64,000 nucleotides of DNA, taken from positions 15,680,001 to 15,744,000 of the forward strand of contig NC_079371.1 of NCBI RefSeq assembly GCF_021018895.1. Direction: 5' to 3'. Under the pieces are notes generated by a model. It made no database searches and had not been told where the DNA came from. It saw only the letters and a program-made list of their open reading frames with translations. Below, piece by piece: positions 12,294-22,960 of this stretch; the stretch's first letter is position 1; every line of letters begins with the position of its first letter. Origin of the DNA: Seriola aureovittata (lineage: Eukaryota; Chordata; Actinopteri; Carangiformes; Carangidae). The translations under genes and the position numbers were made by a program.

Positions 12294-12409
12294 TCGGAGC
12301 GGAGTTTCAGCACCACGGAGCTGTTCGGTTGATTCACGATAGTAATGTCAACGTCGCACGCTCATGGCGTTCAAAGGCTTGTATTTAACCAACAAACAGC
12401 GCCACCCTT
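12294..12409 (-). promoter_or_regulatory. Promoter of the 9739-12129 exon: CSE and proximal motif
   Basis: The proximal block at 12294-12330 (plus strand CGGAGCGGAGTTTCAGCACC) is followed by the CSE at 12393-12409. On the minus strand the CSE reads AGGGTGGCGCTGTTTGTT. The CSE is about 270 bp upstream of the ATG. Confidence 0.7.
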
Positions 12410-12545
12410 AAAGTTTTCGAGGACTCCTTGAGCTACGGTTAACATGATGACCTTAACGTTTCGCCTATATCTATTAATCGGACATAAATTCTATATATCT
12501 GACAAGAAAATCGTTTTATTGACAATCTTTGTGACCATAAAAGTA

Positions 12546-12685
12546 CAGTAGCAAGTTTGCTACAACTGATCCTTCTTTCATTTCCTAGGGTATTGAATAA
12601 TGAGTCACTGAAGTCGATATGTCACGAACGAAAGAAAAAAATAATTAAGAACAACCAGCAGCACTTGCCTTTTGCGAGACTCCAT
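12546..12685 (-). pseudogene. Relic of a protocadherin variable exon: 5' end only
   Basis: About 140 bp on the minus strand match the first coding 140 bp of the neighbouring exons: ATG at 12685, MESRKR, signal peptide, THYSIP region and the VVANL region. Homology stops abruptly near 12546. The rest of the exon, including EC1-EC6 and the splice donor, is missing. The remnant is also disabled. There is a frame change in the signal-peptide region, the codon for the first Glu of IPEE has become TAG (12585-12587), and one base is missing near 12557. Its 5' flank with CSE is well kept and closest to that of the 6.8-9.2 kb exon. This looks like a partial deletion of a tandem-duplicate exon. Confidence 0.85.
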
Positions 12686-12834
12686 TGTTACAAAGAAACG
12701 TATTTTTGACTGCTTTTTTATCGCAGTTCAGTCTTTATATTGTAGCTTTCCAGTAATTTTTATTTTTGTTGTAAAGTTCCTTATTCCAAACATATTTAAC
12801 GTTTTTTTTTTTTCCGGAGCGCTAAATAGGACGA

Positions 12835-12961
12835 ACACTTTTTCGGAGCGGAGTTTCAGCACCACGGATCTGTCTGGCTGATTCACGATCTTCCCTAATG
12901 TCAGCGACGCACTGTCTGTGTAACCATGGGCTGGCATTTTACTAACAAACAGCGCCACCCT
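12835..12961 (-). promoter_or_regulatory. Orphan promoter in front of the 12.6 kb relic exon
   Basis: The proximal block (plus strand CGGAGCGGAGTTTCAGCACC) and the CSE at 12945-12961 (minus strand AGGGTGGCGCTGTTTG) are both kept. They stand at normal spacing from the relic's ATG at 12685. The CSE core is not mutated, although the exon it would drive is dead. Confidence 0.65.
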
Positions 12962-12989
12962 GTAGAATTTATAAGACTTGTCTGACTGC

Positions 12990-13201
12990 ATTTAATATGA
13001 TTAGTTTACGTTTTTGTGTATTTTTATCAATGCGAGTTTGAATGGAAAATTGTTCCCAAGAAAGTAGATTAATGACATCCCGTGTGAGGTTAATTGATGG
13101 AGCTTTATTAATAAAAAATTCTACAACATAGTCCAAAAACAAATTATGACTTTTTTTCAATAACAGAAATAAAAAAACAAATATGTGTAGTGGATTCCTA
13201 C
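12990..13201. repeat. Duplicated intron-start flank, copy 2
   Basis: About 13000-13201 is nearly the same as about 9545-9738, including CCCAAGAAAGTAGATTAATG and the run to the splice donor. With the shared promoter flanks (9.24-9.53 and 12.69-12.99 kb), this shows that a segment of about 3.4 kb was duplicated in tandem. The two copies then diverged by deletion of one exon body. Confidence 0.75.
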
Positions 13202-15592
13202 CTGCAGAGTGGAAGCTGCTGAGTCACTAGTGTCTGTCACTCCTGTGCCTCTTGGTATACTGGACACGATGTATCTGGAGCCCTTTGGCACAGGCTGTCT
13301 GACCACCAGCTTTCCTTTCCTGGTCTCTGCTAGAAACAGACTGTACCAGTAGGCGTCGTTGGAGACCAGAGTGGAATCTGCGATGGTGGAGTTCCTCTCA
13401 CTGATCACACTGTTCCTGCAGGGAGGAGCTGCTTTGCTGGGTTTGGGTTTCTGGCACTTGAGCACGATGGTGACCAATATGGTGATGAGCAGGAGAAATG
13501 ACACTGAGCCCAGACCGATCACCAAGTACAGGTTGAGGTCTGAGAAGATGTCATACTCTAGAGGAACCTCAGTCATGTCAGCGTAGGCCTTAACAGCAGT
13601 CTCCACTGTGGACAGCTTGATGGTGACTGTAGCAGAGAGAGCAGGCTCCCCGTTGTCCTTGGCAACAACAATCAGTCTCTGGTGGCGTGGATCTCTGTAA
13701 CTGAACATCCTCATAGTCCGGATCTCTCCGTTGTATTGGTCCAGACTGAACAAGGTGGCGTCAGTCACTTGTAGAAACTGGTAGGTAATCCGAGAGTTGT
13801 GCACCGAGTCAGTGTCTAAGGCTATCACCTTGGCAACTAGAGAGCCTTTATCTGTGGATCTGGGGATCTTTTCCTCCACCACTGAGCCGTGTGCGCGCCA
13901 CGGAGAGACAATAACTGGAGCGTTGTCATTCTGGTCCACAATAATGATGTGAACAGTCACGTTACTGCTGAGTGGAGGAGAGCCAGAGTCTCTGGCCTCA
14001 ATGTGGAAAAGAAACTCCTTCTCAATCTCATAGTCAAAAGTTTTTAGTGCGTAAAGATTACCGTTCTCTGGATTGATGGAGAACAGCATGGACATGGAGG
14101 TGTTGGCTATCTCCTTCTCTAGAATGAAATAAACTAGATACTGGTTTTCATGGAGGTCAGGGTCAAAGGCAGTGAGTGAACTGAGCAAGGCCCCAGGTGC
14201 ATTATTCTCCATTACACGTATAGTAGAAAATGACTGAGGGAACTGTGGAACATTGTCATTAACATCCAGAAGTTCTAAAGTCATAGTTTCATTGTCAGAT
14301 AAAGGAGGAGAACCTCTGTCTGTAACAGTGAACGTGATGTCATATTCTGGAACCTTCTCACGGTCTAACAGCTCTGACACCACTAATTCATAATAGTTAT
14401 CAGAGGATTCTCTCAGTTTGAAAGGCATATTATCTGGAATATGAAGATCAACCACTCCATTGTCACCTGAGTCTTTATCACTGACACTAACTACAGCTAT
14501 CACTGTGTCTAATTCTATGTTTTCATTGACTGGACTCTGAAATGATTTAATAGATATTTCTGGATGGTTGTCGTTCATGTCTTCAACCACAATCTTTATG
14601 GTACATTGTCCTGATAAACTATTGGCTCCATGGTCAGTTGCTATAACTTCCATATCATAAATCCTGAAATCCTCATAGTTTAACATTCCCTTGACAGTAA
14701 TTTCACCAGTGGAAGGATTCAGATTAAACGTCTCTTGCGTTTTCTCTGACGTATATAAACTGTATGAGTATATTATCTCAGAATTTGATCCCTCATCTAA
14801 GTCTTTTGCATTAAGATTAATAACAAGACTTCCAATGGGAGAATTTTCCATTATTTTAACACTATACATATTTTTGTCAAATACAGGAGTGTTGTCATTT
14901 GTGTCCAAAACACGAACTATAACACTGGCAGTACCAGAACGAGCAGGTATGCCTCCATCTACAGCTGTGAGTATTAAATTATGAACAGCCTGATGCTCGC
15001 GATCTAAACTCTTTGTTAAAATCAAATCAGCGAACTTTGAACCATCTCTTCCTGTCTGAACTTCAATATTAAAATGTTCACTTTCACTCAGATGGTACGT
15101 TTTAACTGAATTACTTCCAACATCAGGATCAACTGCATTACTCAGAGATAATCTCTCTCCTTTTGGTGTCGCTTCAGATATGTCTAAATGTATTACGTCT
15201 CTGCGAAACTGTGGGGCGTTGTCGTTCATATCCAGAATTTCTACTTCTATGTTGAAAATTCGTACTGGGTTGTCTAATATAACCTCTAGCTTGAGATAGC
15301 ATGACGCCGATGACTTTGTGTTGCAAATATATTCTCTATCAATCTTCTCAACAACATACAGTTCACCGGTCTCTTTGTTCACATCCAGATATTTCTTATT
15401 CGCAATGATATCAAGACGCATCTTCCTCTGATTCAGTGTTTTAACGTTCAGGCTGAGATCAGTAGCGAGATTTGCTACAACTGATCCTTCTTTCATTTCC
15501 TCGGGTATTGAATAATGAGTCACTGAGGTCAATATGTCACGAACGAAAGAAAAAAGAACAACGAGCAGAACGTACCTTTTGCGGGACTCCAT
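13202..15592 (-). CDS. pcdhg: Gamma-type protocadherin variable exon (array exon 4)
   Basis: 797 codons from MESRKRYVLL at 15592. The in-frame ATG four codons upstream is possible but not conserved. Signal peptide (VLLVVLFSFV), EC1 beginning VTHYSIPEE, six cadherin repeats, transmembrane helix, and STLQ before CAG|GTAGGA. The EC1 cysteines are seven apart (CNTKSSASC). EC3 begins FDKNMYSVKIMENSP after a DTNDNTP linker, where others have DTNDNAP. EC6 has RLIVVAK (others RLVVVAK), and the membrane-proximal AYADMTE variant is shared with the 3.9-6.3 kb exon. Confidence 0.93.
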
Positions 15593-15754
15593 TGTTACAA
15601 ACAACCGCTTTGTTGCGTACGTGTATACTACATTTCAGTCTTTACTTTGTATGAGTCCAGTCATTTGGAATTTTCTTCCAATAGTCCTGATCCCAGAGAT
15701 GTTCAAATAAATTTAATCCTGGTAATATTTCAGTACTAAATAGGACGAGAACGT

Positions 15755-15876
15755 ATTTCGGAGCGGAGATTCAGTACCACCGAGCTGTCTGGATACTTCA
15801 CTATCTGTCCTCATGTCAACGTCGTACGCTAGTGGCGTTCATGGGCTGGCTTTTTCGTAACAAACAGTGCCACCTC
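15755..15876 (-). promoter_or_regulatory. Promoter of the 13202-15592 exon: CSE and proximal motif
   Basis: The proximal block is at 15755-15792 (plus strand CGGAGCGGAGATTCAGTACC). The CSE at 15861-15876 reads on the minus strand GAGGTGGCACTGTTTG. The CSE core here is GGCACT, not GGCGCT, so this promoter has lost the CpG in the core that the neighbours keep. That could change CTCF binding or its methylation sensitivity. Confidence 0.65.
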
Positions 15877-16121
15877 TAAGTTTTGCAGGACTCTTTTTGC
15901 TGCGGTTAACATGATGCCCTTAACATTTTGTTTATTACAATAAAAGGGATTTATATTTTATGAGCTGAAAAGAAAGATCTGATATAGTGACAACCTTTGT
16001 GACCTGAACTAATGACTCCTACTTACATGTTTTTTTTGTTATTTTTTAAATACAAGACGAATTGTCACACAATTCTTATCAATGATAAAGATCAAAACAA
16101 ATGTATGCATTGGATTCCTAC
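15877..16121. other. Spacer / intron start after the 16122-18515 exon
   Basis: AT-rich DNA of about 245 bp. Apart from the donor (CAG|GTAGGA) at its right edge I see no feature. Confidence 0.5.
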
Positions 16122-18515
16122 CTGCAGAGTTGAAGCTGCTGAGTCACTAGTGTCTGTCACTCCTGTGCCTCTTGGTATACTGGACACGATGTATCTGGAG
16201 CCCTTTGGCACAGGCTGTCTGACCACCAGTTTTCCTTTCCTGGTCTCTGCTAGAAACAGACTGTACCAGTAGGCATCGTTGGACACCAGAGTGGAATCTG
16301 CGATGGTGGAGTTCCTCTCACTGATCACACTGTTCCTGCAGGGAGGAGCTGCTTTGCTGGGTTTGGGTTTCTGGCACTTGAGCACGATGGTGACCAATAT
16401 GGTGATGAGCAGGAGAAATGACACTGAGCCCAGACCGATCACCAAGTACAGGTTGAGGTCTGAGAAGATGTCATACTCTAGAGGAACCTCAGTCATGTCA
16501 GAGTAGGCCTTAACAGCAGTCTCCACTGTGGACAGCTTGATGGTGACTGTAGCAGAGAGAGCAGGTTCCCCGTTGTCCTTGGCAACAACAACCAGTCTCT
16601 GATGGCGCGGATCTCTGTAACTGAACATCCTCATAGTCCGGATCTCTCCGTTGTATTGATCCAGACTGAACAAGGTGGCGTCAGTCACTTGTAGAAACTG
16701 GTAGGTAATCCGAGAGTTGTGCACTGAGTCGGTGTCTAAAGCTATCACCTTGGCAACCAGAGAGCCTTTATCTGTGGATCTGGGGATCTTTTCCTCCACC
16801 ACTGAGCCGTGGGCTCGCCACGGAGAGACAATAACCGGAGCGTTGTCATTCTGGTCCACAATAATGATGTGAATGGTCACATTACTGCTGAGTGGAGGAG
16901 AGCCAGAGTCTCTGGCCTCAATGTGGAAAAGAAACTCCTTCTCGATCTCATAGTCAAAAGTTTTTAGTGCGTAAAGATTACCGTTCTCTGGATTGATGGA
17001 GAACAGCATGGACATGGAGGTGTTGGCTATCTCCTTCTCTAGGATGAAATAAACTAGATACTGGTTTTCATGGAGGTCAGGGTCAAAGGCAGTGAGTGAA
17101 CTGAGCAAGGCCCCAGGTGCATTATTCTCCATTACACGTATAGTAGAAAATGACTGAGGGAACTGTGGAACATTGTCATTAACATCCAGAAGTTCTAAAG
17201 TCATAGTTTCATTGTCAGATAAAGGAGGAGAACCTCTGTCTGTAACAGTGAAAGTGATGTCATATTCTGGAACCTTCTCACGGTCTAATGGCTCTGAAAC
17301 TACTAATTCATAATAGTTATCAGAGGATTCTCTCAGTTTGAAAGGCATATTATCTGGAATATGAAGATCAACCACTCCATTGTCACCTGAGTCTTTATCA
17401 CTCACACTAACTACAGCTATCACTGTGTCTAATTCTATGTTTTCATTGACTGGACTCTGAAATGATTTAATAGATATTTCTGGATGGTTGTCGTTCATGT
17501 CTTCAACCAGAATCTTTATGGTACATTGTCCTGATAAACTATTGGCTCCATGGTCAGTGGATATAACTTCCATATCATAAATCCGGAAATCCTCATAGTT
17601 TAACATTCCCTTGACAGTAATTTCACCAGTGGAAGGATTGAGATTAAACGTCTCTTGTGTTTTCTCTGATGTATATAAACTGTATGAGTATGTTATCTCA
17701 GAATTTGACCCCTCATCTAAGTCTTTTGCTTTGAGGTGAATAACAAGACTTCCAATAGGAGAATTTTCCATTATTTTTATATTGTAACTCAATGTGTCAA
17801 ATGCAGGAGCGTTGTCATTAGTATCCAAAACATGAACAACAATGCTAACAGTCCCAGAACGAGAAGGTGTGCCTCCATCTACAGCTGTGAGTATTAAATT
17901 ATGAACAGCCTGATGCTCCCTGTCTAAAGCCTGTGTTAAGATTAGTTCAGCAAACTTCGATCCATCTCTTCCTGTCTGAACTTCAATATTAAAATGTTCA
18001 CTTTCACTCAGATGGTACGTTTTAACTGAATTGCTTCCGACATCAGGATCAACTGCATTACTCAGAGAGAATCTCTCTCCTTTTTGCGTCGCTTCAGATA
18101 TGTCTAAGTGTATGGCGTCTCTACGAAACTGTGGGGCGTTGTCGTTCATATCCAGAATTTCTACTTCTATGTTAAAAATTCTTAATGGATTTTCTAGTAT
18201 TACCTCCAACTTGAGATAGCATGACGCTGAAGACTTTGTAGGGCAAAGATATTCCCTGTCAATTTTCTCAACGATATACAGTTCACCAGTCTCTTTGTTC
18301 ACATCCAGATATTTTTTATTTGCAATGATGTCAAGACGCATCTTCCTCTGATTCAGTGTTTTAACTTCCATGCTGAGATCAGTAGCAAGATTTGCAACAA
18401 CTGATCCTTCTTTCATTTCCTCCGGTATTGAATAATGAGTCACTGAGGTCGATATGTCATGAACGAAACAAAAAAGAACAACGAGGAGCAGCACGTACCT
18501 TTTACGGGACTCCAT
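16122..18515 (-). CDS. pcdhg: Gamma-type protocadherin variable exon (array exon 3)
   Basis: 798 codons from MESRKRYVLL at 18515. Two further in-frame ATGs upstream are not conserved among paralogs. Signal peptide (LLLVVLFCFV), EC1 beginning VTHYSIPEE, six cadherin repeats, transmembrane helix, and STLQ at CAG|GTAGGA. The EC1 cysteines are seven apart (CPTKSSASC). EC2 starts SEATQKGERF where others have ATPKGERF. EC3 starts FDTLSYNIKIMENSP. EC5 has SSNVTIHII. EC4 to the tail is otherwise nearly the same as its neighbours. Confidence 0.93.
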
Positions 18516-18675
18516 TGTTACAAAGGACTGCATTGTTGTGTGCATGTTTACTCCAGTTCAGTTTTTATAATACCGGTTAGCATTAATATTCCATTTTACT
18601 GTAAATGTCCTGATCCCAAAGTTTTTTACCATTTTACAATCCCGGGGATATTTCAGCGTTAAAATGCACGAGACC

Positions 18676-18797
18676 GTTTTCGGAGCGGAGTATCAGCACC
18701 ACGAAGCTGTCCGGTTGATTAACGATCTGCCGCAGTGTCAACACTCACCGTCATGGCTTTCATGGGCTGGCATTTTACTAACAAACAGCGCCACCTT
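18676..18797 (-). promoter_or_regulatory. Promoter of the 16122-18515 exon: CSE and proximal motif
   Basis: The proximal block is at 18676-18713 (plus strand CGGAGCGGAGTATCAGCACC). The CSE at 18781-18797 reads on the minus strand AAGGTGGCGCTGTTTG. Spacing to the ATG is about 270 bp. Confidence 0.7.
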
Positions 18798-19037
18798 GTA
18801 GGACTTACAAGAGTCCTCTATTTGCATTTAATATGATTAGTTTAAAATTTTGTTTATTTTTATCAACATGAGTTAAAATTGAGTATTGCAGAAAAGAAAA
18901 ATCTGGTTCATTCACAATCTTTGTAATCTTAAATGATTAAGTGTAATCACTTTAAAATGACAACAATACAAAATTAATTATGAGCTATTATTGATAAAAC
19001 ATAAATATAAAAATAAATATTTAGACCGGATTACTTC
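18798..19037. other. Spacer upstream of a live promoter, before the second relic
   Basis: About 240 bp of AT-rich DNA. It resembles the intron-start flanks at 9.5-9.7 and 19.5-19.6 kb in its TTGATAAAAACATAAATAT-type run. No coding content. Confidence 0.5.
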
Positions 19038-19238
19038 CTGCAGAGTGGAAGCTGCTGAGTCACTACTTTATGTCAGTCCTGTGCCTCTTATATAGGAATA
19101 TTAAGATTAACTACTCCATTATTGACTGACTCATTATCACTGACACTAACCACAGCTATCACGGTGTGTAATTCTATTTTTTCATTGACTGGACTCTTAA
19201 TATATTTAATAGATATTTTTGGGTGATTTTCATTCATG
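19038..19238 (-). pseudogene. Relic of a protocadherin variable exon: EC4 fragment joined to the 3' end
   Basis: About 19038-19092 matches the last 55 bp of the live exons (the SAASTLQ end). It continues directly (junction near 19092) into about 145 bp matching EC4 (IELDTVIAVVSVS region), then stops near 19238. About 1.2 kb between the EC4 fragment and the 3' end is missing, and so is everything 5' of EC4. The splice donor CAG|GT has become CAG|GA, so the fragment could not be spliced normally. Many substitutions mark it as older than the homogenisation of the live exons. A CSE-bearing promoter remnant follows at 19250-19376. Confidence 0.85.
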
Positions 19239-19249
19239 ACTGACATTCA

Positions 19250-19376
19250 TCGTTCTCGGATCGGAGTTTCATCGCCACGGAGCTGTTCGGTTGATTCATG
19301 ATATGCCTCAATGTGAACGACAGACTGTCATGGCGTTGATGGGCTGGCATTTTACTAACCAATAGCGACACCCTTT
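19250..19376 (-). promoter_or_regulatory. Orphan promoter remnant in front of the 19.1 kb relic
   Basis: The plus strand reads CGGATCGGAGTTTCATCGCC then ACGGAGCTGTTCGG, matching the proximal block. The CSE remnant at 19359-19375 reads on the minus strand AGGGTGTCGCTATTGG. Both blocks are recognisable but carry more changes than the live promoters. Confidence 0.6.
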
Positions 19377-19617
19377 GTGTTTTGCAAGACTATTTTAGCT
19401 GCGTTTATCATAATGAGCTCAAAATGTCTTGTTTTGTTATCAATGTGATTTTAAATAATCATTGCTGATGAGAAATGATATTTATGACACTCTTTTTGAG
19501 CTTACCTGATAGAGCTTTATTACTTTAAAATTTCTATAACATATGCCCAAAACAAATTATGACTAAATATTGATAAAAACATAAATATTCAAACAAATAT
19601 ACGCATTTGATTCCTAC
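19377..19617. other. Spacer / intron start after the 19618-22020 exon
   Basis: AT-rich DNA. 19500-19617 is similar to the intron-start flanks at 9.6-9.74 and 13.06-13.2 kb (GAGCTTTATTA then TTCTATAACATA), so this flank belongs to the same duplicated family. Confidence 0.55.
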
Positions 19618-22020
19618 CTGCAGAGTGGAAGCTGCTGAGTCACTAGTGTCTGTCACTCCTGTGCCTCTTGGTATACTGGACACGATGTATCTGGAGCCCT
19701 TTGGCACAGGCTGTCTGACCACCAGCTTTCCTTTCCTGGTCTCTGCTAGAAACAGACTGTACCAGTAGGCATCGTTGGAGACCAGAGTGGAATCTGCGAT
19801 GGTTGAGTTCCTCTCACTGATCACGCTGTTCCTGCAGGGAGGAGCTGCTTTGCTGGGTTTGGGTTTCTGGCACTTGAGCACGATGGTGACCAATATGGTG
19901 ATGAGCAGGAGAAATGACACCGAGCCCAGACCGATCACCAAGTACAGGTTGAGGTCTGAGAAGATGTCATACTCTAGAGGCACCTCAGTCATGTCAGAGT
20001 AGGCCTTAACAGCAGTCTCCACTGTGGACAGCTTGATGGTGACTGTAGCAGAGAGAGCCGGCTCCCCGTTGTCCTTGGCAACAACAACCAGTCTCTGGTG
20101 GCGTGGATCTCTGTAACTGAACATCCTCATAGTCCGGATCTCTCCGTTGTATTGATCCAGACTGAACAAGGTGGCGTCAGTCACTTGTAGAAACTGGTAG
20201 GTAATCCGAGAGTTGTGCACCGAGTCTGTGTCTAAGGCTATCACCTTGGCAACCAGAGAGCCTTTATCGGTGGATCTGGGGATCTTTTCCTCCACCACTG
20301 AGCCGTGCGCGCGCCACGGAGAGACAATAACTGGAGCGTTGTCATTCTGGTCCACAATAATGATGTGAACAATCACGTTACTGCTGAGTGGAGGAGAGCC
20401 AGAGTCTCTGGCCTCAATGTGGAAAAGAAACTCCTTCTCGATCTCATAGTCAAAAGTTTTTAGTGCGTAAAGATTACCGTTTTCTGGATTGATGGAGAAC
20501 AGCATGGACATGGAGGTGTTGGCTATCTCTTTCTCTAGGATGAAATAAACTAGATACTGGTTTTCATGGAGGTCAGGGTCAAAGGCAGTGAGTGAACTGA
20601 GCAGGGCCCCAGGTGCGTTATTCTCCATTACACGTATAGTAGAAAATGACTGAGGGAACTGTGGAACATTGTCATTAACATCTAGCAGCTCTAAAGTCAT
20701 AGTTTCATTGTCAGATAAAGGAGGAGAACCTCTGTCTGTAACAGTGAAAGTGATGTCATATTCTGGAACCTTCTCACGGTCTAACGGCTCTGACACCACT
20801 AATTCATAATAGTTATCAGATGATTCTCTCAGTTTGAAAGGCATATTATCTGGAATATGAAGATCAACCACTCCATTGTCACCTGAGTCTTTATCACTCA
20901 CACTAACTACAGCTATCACTGTGTCTAATTCTATGTTTTCATTGACTGGACTCTGAAATGATTTAATAGATATTTCTGGGTGATTGTCATTCATGTCCTC
21001 CACAAAAATTTTCAGTTTACATTGTCCTGACAAAGCATTGGCTCCTTTATCAGTTGCAATAACTTCCATATCATAAATCCTGACATCTTCATAATTTAAC
21101 ACTCCTTTTACAGTAATCTCACCTGTACTTGGGTTTAAATTAAACGTCTCTTGGGTTTTCTCCGACGTATACAAACTATATGAGTATATTAAATCGGAAT
21201 TAGACCCTTCATCCATATCAGTTGCATTGAGGTGAATAACAAGACTTCCAGTGGGAGAATTTTCCATTATAGTGATGTTGTGGCTGTCTTCATCAAATGT
21301 AGGGGCGTTGTCATTTGTGTCCAAAACATGAACTATAATGCTGGCAGTACCAGAACGAGATGGCATACCGCCATCTACTGCTGTAAGTATTAAATAATGA
21401 ACAGCCTGCTGCTCTCGGTCTAATTTTTTTTTCAGGATCAAGTCAGCAAATTTAGATCCATCTCTTCCCGTTTGAATCTCGGTTGTGAAATAATCACTTT
21501 CACTCAAGCGGTATGTTTTTACAGAGTTTGAACCAACGTCTTGGTCAACTGCATTGCTTACAGAAAAACGCTCACCAGGTTGTGTAGCTTCTGAAATATC
21601 TAAATCTATGGTGTCTCTTCTAAAGTGAGGTGCGTTGTCGTTTATGTCCAGTATCTCTAATTCGATGTAAAATATTCGTTTGGGGTTTTCAATTATTGCT
21701 TCCATTTTCAGATAACAGGATGTCTTTGCGGGACAAAGAGATTCTCTGTCAATTCGTTCAACAATGTACAGCTCTCCCGTTTCTTTGTTCACGTCCAGAT
21801 ATTTCCTATTGGCAATTATCTCAATGCGCATTTTCCGTTCGACTAACGTCTTCACATCTAGTCCCAAATCTCCAACTAAATTTGCAACGACAGAGCCTTC
21901 TTCGAGTTCCTCGGGGACAGAATAGTGTGTTACGGCTGAAGTGGAATTCAAGGTGGCAAGAAAAAGAAGAACTGCCGGCACGTACCTTTTCCAATGTTGA
22001 GAACAGATAAAACCTTCCAT
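19618..22020 (-). CDS. pcdhg: Gamma-type protocadherin variable exon (array exon 2)
   Basis: 801 codons from the ATG at 22020 (MEGFICSQHWKRYV, context acaATGg). Another in-frame ATG lies two codons upstream. Signal peptide (AVLLFLATLNSTSA), EC1 beginning VTHYSVPEELEEGS, six cadherin repeats, transmembrane helix, and STLQ at CAG|GTAGGA. The EC1 cysteines are five apart (CPAKTSC). EC1 and EC2 are closest to the 0.9-3.3 kb exon (SVPEELEEG, HFRRDTI) and differ from the exons lying between them, so spatial order does not follow EC1-EC3 similarity. EC5 has SSNVI, losing the NVT sequon as in the 6.8-9.2 kb exon. From EC4 it is homogenised with the rest. Confidence 0.93.
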
Positions 22021-22157
22021 TGTCATCTTGGATCTCTGTTTTATTCACTGTAGTTTAAACCCTTCCGCGTATGATTTAAGAACGCTAAGAAACTCCAGTC
22101 AAATTCCCAAAAGAAATGTGTGTACAGACACTGAAAAATCCTTAAAATCCAAATTGA

Positions 22158-22272
22158 TTCAGCACCAGGAGCTGTTCATTTGTGCCTTCTCCGTTTCATT
22201 TAATGGATGACTGTCATGGCGAACATGTCACAAAAGAAGCCTATACGTGGTTGGGGAACAGCGACGCCGGGT
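22158..22272 (-). promoter_or_regulatory. Promoter of the 19618-22020 exon: CSE and proximal motif
   Basis: The proximal block is at 22158-22181 (plus strand TTCAGCACCAGGAGCTGTTC). The CSE at 22254-22272 reads on the minus strand CCGGCGTCGCTGTTCCCC. The core is GCGTCGCTGTT, as in the promoter of the related 0.9-3.3 kb exon, so promoter type and EC1-EC3 type go together. Confidence 0.65.
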
Positions 22273-22960
22273 GAAAGAATCAGACCCTGTCAGCAACGCT
22301 GATACATGCAAATTTAAATTACTGTTCTGTGCCAGAAATCATCCTCTGTCATGATATATGCTTTAAATCCGTATTAATCGTCTTGGTCAGTTTGCAGGTT
22401 GGAAAGTTTTAGTATTTTTATTCAACTATTTTGTTCTCTTTTATGTGGGTTGTTTTATTTTTTAACATGATTCTAATCAAATTTTGGTCTTCGGTATGAT
22501 GTTGTTTTTTATATTTGTTTGTTTGATTTTTGTTTGTTTCTGGAGTTGGATCCCCTGTCTTCTTTAATACTATAGTACAGAATGAGAAAAAACACAGAGT
22601 ACTGAATTGTAAAGGAAGAAAATTGCAAATTCTAGTTATTGGGAGTTTATCACTCTAAAAAATGTATTAATGCATAATAGTTTCCAGTACTATTGGGAAT
22701 TAAATGTCAGGACACAGATTTTACTGGTAAAAGTTAAACATCGATCTCTGTTGCATGAAAGAGAAGAAATAAGATTAGGGGTGTCTTAAATATGTATTTA
22801 TATGTTCAAAGTTACAATACTAATAAGCAAAAACTTTAAAAGAAAATTTGCACATTACATAATCATATATTAAGATTTAAAACATGTCCGACAATAAAAG
22901 GAAAATCGCTTCAAAGGTATTATAGCTGGTGAAAGTGCTGGATCAAGAAATCAGTCTCAC
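22273..22960. other. AT-rich spacer between the first and second gamma exons
   Basis: Nearly 690 bp with T-rich and A-rich runs and no coding potential. Its right end is the donor region of the 22961-25342 exon (CAG|GTGAGA). No repeat family recognised. Confidence 0.55.
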
